Below are positions 1 to 5,474 of a stretch of 7,907 bases of DNA, in pieces; position 1 is the first letter of the stretch; every line of letters begins with the position of its first letter. A program made the position numbers and the translations under genes. A model generated the notes under the pieces. It did not search any database. It saw nothing but the letters and a program-made list of their open reading frames with translations, and was not told where the DNA came from. The stretch comes from Propionibacterium sp. (GTDB taxonomy: Bacteria > Actinomycetota > Actinomycetes > Propionibacteriales > Propionibacteriaceae): positions 1-7,907 of the forward strand of contig DURG01000165.1 of assembly GCA_012837465.1 (NCBI GenBank), read 5' to 3'.

Positions 1-416
1 AGGCCGGGATCCGGCACCTGGACGTAGTAGCCGTCGCGGAAACAGGCCTCGTCGAGGGCGGCGCTGGAGCGTTCGAACCGGCCGCGCCACGCGTCAGCCC
101 TGTCGTGGTCGTCGAGGAGACGGGCCACGCTGGGGTGCTCGTTGCCGTCCCAGTAGGCGCGCAGCACGAGCTTGCGGAGATAGGCGTTGTCGGGGGTGCC
201 CGGATCGGATGGCCCCGCGGGTGCCACGGTCATCCAGATGTGGTTGACGCTTCCTGCCCCCTCGATGTTGGCGATCTCCACCGTCTGACCCGGTTGGAGC
301 GTCACGCGGTCTCCGTTGCCGCCCGTGGTGTCGTACGAGGAGATCCGCCGTCGCCGCGTGTCGCGCAAGCGGGGCAGGTCCCGCAGGCTGGACCCGTACT
401 GCCCGTATCCCGTCAT
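1..416 (-). CDS. GH172/DUF2961-like glycosidase N-terminus, apparently fused to a second glycosidase (partial)
   Basis: The gene starts at the ATG at 416-414 and stays open for 138 codons to the left edge, so its 3' end is missing. Residues 12-97 carry the conserved opening of the DUF2961/GH172 family: LRDLPRLRD, RRISSYDTTGGN, an IEGAGSVNHIWMT segment and LRKLVLRAYWDG...PSV. GH172 enzymes act on fructose- or arabinose-type glycans. In ordinary members the next stretch reads roughly EVPLGDFFG, and the catalytic acids lie much further on. Here the sequence instead becomes ARLLDDHDRADAWRGRF, ending in DGYYVQVPDPG. This resembles helical (alpha/alpha)6 glycosidases, especially GH116/DUF608. The frame is intact across the switch near position 126. 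It could be an in-frame gene fusion by deletion, a degraded gene or an assembly join. The DUF2961 start is clear; the identity of the second part is an inference. A strong ribosome binding site supports this start. Confidence 0.72.
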   Translation of the reverse strand, partial: MTGYGQYGSSLRDLPRLRDTRRRRISSYDTTGGNGDRVTLQPGQTVEIANIEGAGSVNHIWMTVAPAGPSDPGTPDNAYLRKLVLRAYWDGNEHPSVARLLDDHDRADAWRGRFERSSAALDEACFRDGYYVQVPDPG

Positions 417-423
417 GGAACAG

Positions 424-431
424 TCACCTCC
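424..431 (-). promoter_or_regulatory. Strong Shine-Dalgarno site for the GH172-like gene
   Basis: On the minus strand GGAGGTGA lies 7 nt before the ATG at 416, a near-perfect match to the anti-Shine-Dalgarno sequence. It fixes the start of the left-edge gene. It also contrasts with the other genes of the window, which have weak or no such site. Confidence 0.85.
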
Positions 432-437
432 ATTGGT

Positions 438-463
438 GAGAAATCTCGTAAAATCGATTTCTC
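438..463. promoter_or_regulatory. 26-nt inverted repeat, candidate operator
   Basis: GAGAAATC (438-445) and GATTTCTC (456-463) form perfect 8-bp arms around a 10-nt AT-rich spacer. The site lies 21 nt upstream of the GH172-like ATG, just outside its Shine-Dalgarno site, where a repressor would block transcription. It sits in an AT-rich pocket within otherwise very GC-rich DNA. A smaller palindrome, CCAC-T-GTGG, follows directly at 463-471. The size and symmetry suit a dimeric sugar-responsive regulator, but the regulator family cannot be named from the site, and no regulator gene is present in the window. Confidence 0.45.
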
Positions 464-536
464 CACTGTGGCTGACGACTATCCGCCATGGGAAGGGGAG
501 CAGCGAAATACCTCGATCCGGATCTGGCAACGCGCA

Positions 537-549
537 TAGGCTGGGGCAC
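537..549 (+). promoter_or_regulatory. Leaderless-type -10 element for dcp
   Basis: TAGGCT (537-542) fits the actinobacterial TANNNT -10 pattern and ends 7 nt before the ATG at 550, so transcription would begin at or next to the start codon. No Shine-Dalgarno sequence lies at a usable distance. A perfect 10-bp palindrome, GATCCGGATC (515-524), covers the -35 region and could be a regulator site; no good -35 hexamer is seen. Confidence 0.45.
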
Positions 550-2541
550 ATGTCGATCAATCCCGTGCTCACCACCGAGCTCCCGTTCGCCCTGCCCGAT
601 TTCGCCAACGCCACCCCGCGCGATTACCACGTCGCCATCGAGGAGGGTATGCGCTCGCAGCTGGGCGCCCTGGCCAAGCTGCGCCAGGACGGCTCCCCTG
701 CCACCGTCGCGAACGTGTTGGCCGCCTGGGACAGGGCCGAGGGCCCGCTGCGCCGTGCGCTGAACGTGTTCTTCTCCGCGTACGCCTCGGATGCCACCGA
801 CGAGATGATCGCCATCGAACAGGAGATCGCGCCCCGGTTGGCCGAGCACAGCGACTCCATCTACCTCGACGGCGGGCTCTACGCCCGGTTGCAGGACCTG
901 TCCGGGCGCATCGGGGCCGGCGAGGCCGAGGCCGACGGCGAGGACCGCTACCTGCTCGACGAACTGCTGCGTGCGTTCCGCCGCGCCGGCGTCGAACTCT
1001 CCGAGGACGAGCAGACGCGCCTGCGCGCGATGAACAAGCGCCTCGCCGAGCTGCAGAGCCGGTTCGAGACCCTCAACCGTGAGGCCCGCGTGGCCGGCGG
1101 CCTCGAAGTCGCCGAGGATGAGTTGGAGGGCCTCACCGAGGAGGAGAAGGCGGTGCTCGAGACCGACGGCGCCTACCGCATCGAACTGGTCAACACCACC
1201 CAGCAGCCACTCGCCGCCAAGCTGGCAGACGCCAGCGTCCGCCGACGCCTGCTCGCGTCCTCCATGAACCGCGCGCTTTCCGGCGAGTTCGACACGCGTG
1301 GGCTCATCGTCGAGATCGCCCGCCTGCGTGCCGAGCGCGCCACGCTGCTCGGCTACCCGAACCACGCCGCCATCGTCGCCGAATCGGGCACCGCCAAGAG
1401 CACCGATGCGATCCTGGACATGCTGGTCCCCTTGGCCCAGGCGGCACTCGCGAAGGCCAGGGAGGAGGGCGAGGAACTGCGCGCCCGCTACGCCGAGCTC
1501 AACCCCGGTTCGGAGTTCACCGCGGCCGACTGGACCTTCGTCGAGGCGCTGCTGCGCCGCGAACGCTTCGACTTCGATGAGGCGGACCTCGGCGAGTTCC
1601 TCCAGGTCGACAAGGTGCTCGACGCCGTCTACGCCGCCGCCGGCGAGCTCTACGGCCTGACGTTCAAGCTGCGCGATGACCTCGTCGGCCACGCCCCGGG
1701 CGCGCAGACCTACGAGGTGCACGACGACGACGGCCTCGTCGGGTTGTTCGTCATGGACTTCTGGGCGCGCCCCACGAAGAACGGCGGCGCCTGGATGACC
1801 AACCTCGTCGACCAGGCCCACGAGACCGGCGACCTGCCGATCGTCACCAACAACTGCAACTACACGCCCGCCACGACCACCATCTCGTGGGACGACGTCA
1901 TCACCATGTTCCACGAGTTCGGCCACGCCCTCCACGGGCTGCTCGCCGACACGCGCTACGCCGGCATGTCCGGCACCAACACGCCGCGGGACTTCGTCGA
2001 GTTCCCCAGCCAGGTCAACGAGCACTGGGCCTGGACGCCGGGCCGGGTGCTGCCGGCCGAATGGCTCGAGAAGCTGGAGGCCGCCTCCAAGTTCGGCCAG
2101 GGCTACGCGACGGCCGAGGTGGAGATCTCCTCGCTGCTGGACCTCGTGTGGCACACCACCCCGCTCGACGAACTGCCCACCTCCGCCGACGAGGTCGAGG
2201 ACTTCGAGCGCCGGGCGCTGGCGAAGTACGACCTGGTCGACGACCTCGTCCCCCCGCGCTACCGCACGCAGTACTTCGCGCACATCTGGGGAGGCGGCTA
2301 CGCGGCCAGCTACTACGGCTACGCGTGGTCCAAGGTCATGGACGCCGACGCGGTGGCGTGGTTCGAGGAGAACGTCGACGGCGACTCCCCCGCCATGAGC
2401 CTGCGTGAGGCCGGCGAGCACTTCCGCCGCACCCTGTTGGCGCCGGGCGGCTCCGTCGACCCGATGGAGACCTACCGTTCCTTCCGAGGTCGGGACCCCG
2501 AACTCGCTCCTCTGCTGGAACGCCTCGGGCTGACCATCTGA
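550..2541 (+). CDS. dcp: M3-family zinc metallopeptidase, peptidyl-dipeptidase Dcp
   Basis: Predicted to be a 663-residue cytosolic oligopeptidase that removes dipeptides from the C-terminus of short peptides; there is no signal peptide or membrane segment. The M3 zinc motif HEFGH is at residues 455-459 (H455 and H459 as ligands, E456 catalytic), and the third ligand is E484 in DFVEFPSQ. The spacing of 28 residues from E456 to E484 matches E. coli Dcp. H578, Y584 and Y591 in HIWGGGYAASYYGY correspond to the substrate-binding His/Tyr/Tyr of the family. The length is close to E. coli Dcp (about 680). The N-terminal two fifths is helical, as usual for M3 enzymes. The frame is open further upstream, but the ATG at 550 gives the correct family N-terminus and follows a -10-like element by 7 nt. 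It is transcribed away from the GH172-like gene and towards the MFS gene. Another M3 oligopeptidase subtype is the main alternative. Confidence 0.93.
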   Translation: MSINPVLTTELPFALPDFANATPRDYHVAIEEGMRSQLGALAKLRQDGSPATVANVLAAWDRAEGPLRRALNVFFSAYASDATDEMIAIEQEIAPRLAEHSDSIYLDGGLYARLQDLSGRIGAGEAEADGEDRYLLDELLRAFRRAGVELSEDEQTRLRAMNKRLAELQSRFETLNREARVAGGLEVAEDELEGLTEEEKAVLETDGAYRIELVNTTQQPLAAKLADASVRRRLLASSMNRALSGEFDTRGLIVEIARLRAERATLLGYPNHAAIVAESGTAKSTDAILDMLVPLAQAALAKAREEGEELRARYAELNPGSEFTAADWTFVEALLRRERFDFDEADLGEFLQVDKVLDAVYAAAGELYGLTFKLRDDLVGHAPGAQTYEVHDDDGLVGLFVMDFWARPTKNGGAWMTNLVDQAHETGDLPIVTNNCNYTPATTTISWDDVITMFHEFGHALHGLLADTRYAGMSGTNTPRDFVEFPSQVNEHWAWTPGRVLPAEWLEKLEAASKFGQGYATAEVEISSLLDLVWHTTPLDELPTSADEVEDFERRALAKYDLVDDLVPPRYRTQYFAHIWGGGYAASYYGYAWSKVMDADAVAWFEENVDGDSPAMSLREAGEHFRRTLLAPGGSVDPMETYRSFRGRDPELAPLLERLGLTI

Positions 2542-2608
2542 CGGGCAGACTGGCGGCTGGGACACGCACGTGCTGCGCCTGACCGGGATCGCCGAGAGCT
2601 TCAGCTGA

Positions 2609-4015
2609 TCAGTCGTCGGCCTCCGCGGGCTTCCTGAGGAAGAAGCCCGCGATGACCGCGGCGGTCCAGATGGCTCCCGCACCGAGGAACGCCCAGTGCG
2701 CGCCGACCAGCATCGCCTCGGCCTCTGAGGCCGCCGTCGGGCGCGCGGCCGCGCTCTGCATGGCGAAGATGGTGACGAACAGCGCTGTGCCCGCGGCCCC
2801 CGCCACCTGCTGCACCGCACCGATGACGGCAGAGCCGTGGGAGTACAGGTCTCGAGGCAGGGAGCCCAGCGCCAGGGTGAACAGCGGAGTGAAGATCGAC
2901 GCGAAGCTGACGCTCATCGCGACGTGACCGAGCATGATCGCCCACCAGGGCATGCCGAGGTGGATGGTGGAGAAGAAGAGGAAGACCGCGAGCACGACGA
3001 AGCTGGCGGGTACCACGAGCACCCGCGGCCCCACACGGTCGTAGAGGCGGCCGATGACCGGGCCCAGCAGCCCCATCGCGATGCCGCCCGGCAGCATCAT
3101 GAGGCCCACCTGCACCGGCTCCCAGCCGAAGGCGCGCTGGAGGATGAGCGGCAGCATGATGATGGTGCCGAACAGCGCCATCATGGCGATCGCCATCATC
3201 AGCACCGAGACCGTGAAGGGCAGCCGGGTGAAGGTCCGCAGGTCGAGGAACGCGGCTCCCCTGCCCTGCAGCACGAGTTGGCGGGCGGCGAACGCGAGCA
3301 GCGCACCCAGGCCCACGCCGATGGCGAGCATCGGCACCCAGAACGCCACGTCCTCGGCGCCGACGACGCTCAGGCCGTAGATCAGCGGCCCGAACGCGAG
3401 CACGCTGAGCGGTACGGAGATGAGGTCGAGGGGGGTCCGCTTCTTCTCCCCGACGTTGGTGAGCTTGGCGAAGCCCAGCGCCAACATGGCCAAGGCGATG
3501 GGCAGCACGACGCCGAAGATCATGCGCCAGGAGCCGACCTGCAGGATGAAGCCGGACAGCGTCGGGCCGACGGCGGGGGCAACGGCGATCACCATGGAGA
3601 TGTTGCCCATCGTCTTGCCGCGTTCGCCGGCCGGGACGAGTTGCATGATGGTGGTCATCAGCAGCGGCATCATCATCGCGGTGCCCGATGCCTGGACCAC
3701 GCGCCCGAACAGCAGCAGCGGGAACGTCGGGGCGACCATGCACAGCAGGGTCCCGAGGCTGAACAGGCCCATGGCAGTGAGGAAGACGGTGCGGGTGGTC
3801 AGCCGGTCGAGCAGCCAGCCCGTGATGGGGATGACCACGGCCATGGTGAGCATGAAGGCGGTGGTCAGCCACTGCGCGGTGCGCTCAGTGACGCCGAAGT
3901 CGGCCATGATCGAATTCAGCGCGACGTTCATCGTCGTCTCGTTCAGGATGACGACGAAGGCGGCGACCAACAGGATCGGGATGACGCCGCGAGAAGTCCT
4001 GGGGGAGTCCTCCAC
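2609..4015 (-). CDS. MFS drug:H+ antiporter, DHA2 (14-TMS) family
   Basis: A 468-residue inner-membrane protein with about 14 hydrophobic helices, beginning near residues 11-28 and ending near 445-460. It is predicted to export small toxic compounds in exchange for protons; the substrate cannot be read from sequence. Family marks are the motif-A-like loop GWLLDRLTTRT (66-76) between helices 2 and 3, a motif-B-like FGRVVQASGTAM (103-114), the antiporter motif-C-like GPTLSG (150-155), a second motif A copy GRLYDRVGPR (322-331), and the DHA2-type NETTMNVALNSIM (25-37). The late SHGSAVIGAVQQVAGAAGTAL region recalls LmrB/EmrB-type transporters. The start is GTG at 4015-4013, with GAAAGG 7 nt upstream. 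The gene lies 83 nt downstream of the GalT-like gene on the same strand and converges with dcp. No membrane-fusion partner or regulator is adjacent. Confidence 0.9.
   Translation of the reverse strand: MEDSPRTSRGVIPILLVAAFVVILNETTMNVALNSIMADFGVTERTAQWLTTAFMLTMAVVIPITGWLLDRLTTRTVFLTAMGLFSLGTLLCMVAPTFPLLLFGRVVQASGTAMMMPLLMTTIMQLVPAGERGKTMGNISMVIAVAPAVGPTLSGFILQVGSWRMIFGVVLPIALAMLALGFAKLTNVGEKKRTPLDLISVPLSVLAFGPLIYGLSVVGAEDVAFWVPMLAIGVGLGALLAFAARQLVLQGRGAAFLDLRTFTRLPFTVSVLMMAIAMMALFGTIIMLPLILQRAFGWEPVQVGLMMLPGGIAMGLLGPVIGRLYDRVGPRVLVVPASFVVLAVFLFFSTIHLGMPWWAIMLGHVAMSVSFASIFTPLFTLALGSLPRDLYSHGSAVIGAVQQVAGAAGTALFVTIFAMQSAAARPTAASEAEAMLVGAHWAFLGAGAIWTAAVIAGFFLRKPAEADD
2624..2651. terminator. 10-bp perfect hairpin at the dcp/MFS convergence, possible bidirectional terminator
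   Basis: CGCGGGCTTC (2624-2633) and GAAGCCCGCG (2642-2651) are perfect complements around an 8-nt loop. The hairpin lies inside the last codons of the MFS gene, 83 nt past the dcp stop. It has no T-tract on either side, so it would be a non-canonical terminator, or it may only reflect coding constraint. The 67-nt gap itself (2542-2608) contains no better candidate. Confidence 0.3.
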
Positions 4016-4034
4016 TGGGATGCCTTTCGCTCAA

Positions 4035-4054
4035 CGGCGCGGGCGGCCGCGCCG
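4035..4054. terminator. GC-rich hairpin between the GalT-like and MFS genes
   Basis: CGGCGCGG (4035-4042) and CCGCGCCG (4047-4054) form a perfect 8-bp stem with a 4-nt GCGG loop. On the minus strand it lies 45 nt after the GalT-like stop and 19 nt before the MFS GTG. It has no T-tract. It could end GalT-like transcription, or form a 5'-leader structure on the MFS mRNA if transcription starts at the nearby promoter. Confidence 0.35.
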
Positions 4055-4058
4055 GGAA

Positions 4059-4089
4059 ATCGTAGACGCCCGAGGGCTCGATCGCCCAA
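4059..4089 (-). promoter_or_regulatory. Possible promoter for the MFS gene
   Basis: On the minus strand TACGAT (4064-4059) fits a TANNNT -10 element. TTGGGC (4089-4084) lies 19 nt upstream as a weak -35 match with a long spacer. Initiation would fall near 4052, at the start of the hairpin. This is suggestive only. Confidence 0.28.
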
Positions 4090-4098
4090 TCGCGGGGA

Positions 4099-5427
4099 TC
4101 AGCGGGAGTAGCGCAGCGGGTTCGGGACGCAGGTGGCCTCCGTTGCGATCTTGAGGTCCTGCGCGATGCGCCCCTCGTCTCGCAGGGTGCGCAGGGCACC
4201 GACGACGCGGTCGCGCAGCGTGGTGGGCGCGATCGTGTTGAGGTAGATCTTCGTCGCGCCCTCGAAGCCGGCCAGCGTCGAGACGCGCCACTTCAGCATC
4301 ACCCGCCACGGCATGGGATGTTTCACGTCGATGGGGCGGCAGTGCCACTCCTCGTTGCAGGGCACGTCCGCACCGGTGGCCACGTGCATGGCGTGGATCA
4401 TGTCCGACATGCCGCGGACCTCCTCGGGGTGCTGCTCCCAGGGGTCGGAGTGCACGCTGCGGGAGTACACCTCGATCGTGGGGTACCGGTGGCCGAACCC
4501 GGCGAAGGCGATGGCGTGCGGGTTCTCCGCGATGATGAGGTTGCGGTGGGTCGCGTAGTTGGCGGCCGCGTCGTTGAAGATGTTGGGGTTCTGCCGCAGC
4601 CGCACCAGGGCGGCCTCCTGCTGCGTGCCGCGCTCGTCGATCGAGACCAGCTGCTTGTGCAGGTGGTCGAAGGACGCGCCGGCGGGCTTGAGCCAGTTCT
4701 GGAACGCGGCGACGTAGCGCACGTAGCGGTTGACCTCGTAGGCCATCTTCATCGACTCGACGGTGTAGGCGATGAACTTCGCGTGCTCCTCCGGGGTGAG
4801 CGTTCCGGACGAGGCGAGTTGCGAGTCGTCTGCGGCGTTGTCGACGAAGTGGCGCCGGGCGACGATGAGGTCGTGGCCGCCGCCGAAGAAGCTGGAGGCG
4901 CGGGCGATCTTGTCGTCGTGGCCCATCTCGGCCACCTCGTCATCGGACAAGCCGCTGGCGTACAGCTTCGCCTCCACGACGCGCATCACGTGGTCCAAGC
5001 CCGCCGGCGACGAGAGGTAGGCGGCCTTGCGTTGGGAGACGCGCTCGGGCAGTTCGAAGCCGTAGTTCTGGTGCCAGTAGTCGAAGCTGAGTATCTCGAA
5101 CAGGTTGGGCACCCGTCGGAACTGCGCGACGGTGGTGAACAACTCCTCGGCCGGGTTGCGGTAGATGGTCTCCCACGAGCCGTCGTCGCGGCGGATGACG
5201 CGCGACTTCTCCGGGGGCGTCTCCAGGTAGCGCAGCTCGCAGAACGCGCAATGGCGCCCCATCTCCTCGGGGCGCAGCGGGAGGGGGTGCGGGGAGACCA
5301 TGCCCAACGGCCGGTTGCCGCGCCCGGGAACGGTCCACACCTGGGTGCCCGTGAACGGGTTGAGCTGCTTGACGGTGCCGTCGCGCAACTCGGTGATGTA
5401 CTCAGGTTCGCGCGCGAACAGTGCCAT
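4099..5427 (-). CDS. GalT/HIT-superfamily nucleotidyltransferase-like protein (DUF4921 family)
   Basis: A 442-residue soluble protein with the overall plan of galactose-1-phosphate uridylyltransferase. CAFC at residues 60-63 matches the family's N-terminal zinc-binding CxxC. The segment DLIVARRHFVDN (186-197) through PEEHAKF is followed by GASFDHLHKQLVS (250-262), which aligns with the GalT active site. There H255-x-H257-x-Q259 replaces the usual HPHxQ, and H257 would be the nucleophile. The second half has EWHCRPID (360-367) and LAGFEGATKIYLNT (385-398), like the GalT C-terminal half. The opening LRDGTVKQLNPFTGTQVWTVPGRG agrees with my memory of DUF4921 in actinobacteria. It may transfer a nucleotidyl group to a sugar phosphate, but the substrate is unknown and galK/galE are absent here, so I do not call it galT. 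The ATG at 5427 lies 6 nt after a TANNNT element. It is divergent from the S9 peptidase gene. Confidence 0.82.
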   Translation of the reverse strand: MALFAREPEYITELRDGTVKQLNPFTGTQVWTVPGRGNRPLGMVSPHPLPLRPEEMGRHCAFCELRYLETPPEKSRVIRRDDGSWETIYRNPAEELFTTVAQFRRVPNLFEILSFDYWHQNYGFELPERVSQRKAAYLSSPAGLDHVMRVVEAKLYASGLSDDEVAEMGHDDKIARASSFFGGGHDLIVARRHFVDNAADDSQLASSGTLTPEEHAKFIAYTVESMKMAYEVNRYVRYVAAFQNWLKPAGASFDHLHKQLVSIDERGTQQEAALVRLRQNPNIFNDAAANYATHRNLIIAENPHAIAFAGFGHRYPTIEVYSRSVHSDPWEQHPEEVRGMSDMIHAMHVATGADVPCNEEWHCRPIDVKHPMPWRVMLKWRVSTLAGFEGATKIYLNTIAPTTLRDRVVGALRTLRDEGRIAQDLKIATEATCVPNPLRYSR

Positions 5428-5439
5428 GGACTGACACTA
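5428..5439 (-). promoter_or_regulatory. Leaderless-type -10 element for the GalT-like gene
   Basis: On the minus strand TAGTGT (5439-5434) ends 6 nt before the ATG at 5427. There is no Shine-Dalgarno sequence, so a leaderless transcript is likely. The whole divergent gap to the S9 gene is 47 nt, so the two promoters must sit nearly back to back. Confidence 0.45.
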
Positions 5440-5462
5440 TCCGCTGGTGGCCCGCGGCGTGG

Positions 5463-5474
5463 CAGAGTGGAGCC
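5463..5474 (+). promoter_or_regulatory. Possible leaderless-type -10 element for the S9 peptidase gene
   Basis: CAGAGT (5463-5468) lies 6 nt before the ATG at 5475, the same spacing as the TANNNT element of the divergent gene, with C in place of the first T. The nearby GGAG is only 2 nt from the ATG, too close to act as a Shine-Dalgarno site. Confidence 0.35.

Noticed and set aside
316..549. Upstream extension of the dcp frame
   Set aside because: The extra 78 residues resemble no M3 N-terminus and overlap the GH172-like gene. The ATG at 550 fits family length and promoter position.
2534..2608. Short plus-strand frame ending in GWDTHVLRLTGIAESFS between dcp and the MFS gene
   Set aside because: It has no start codon or ribosome binding site and is open for only about 24 codons; not enough to call a gene remnant.
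424..2820. Very long minus-strand open frame opposite dcp
   Set aside because: Its product is low-complexity, rich in V/G/R/L/A, and matches no family. It is an antisense shadow of the high-GC dcp gene, which has full catalytic motifs.
2837..4111. Plus-strand frame opposite the MFS gene
   Set aside because: The product is an H/E/D/R/Q-rich antisense translation of transmembrane codons; the opposite strand is a clear transporter.
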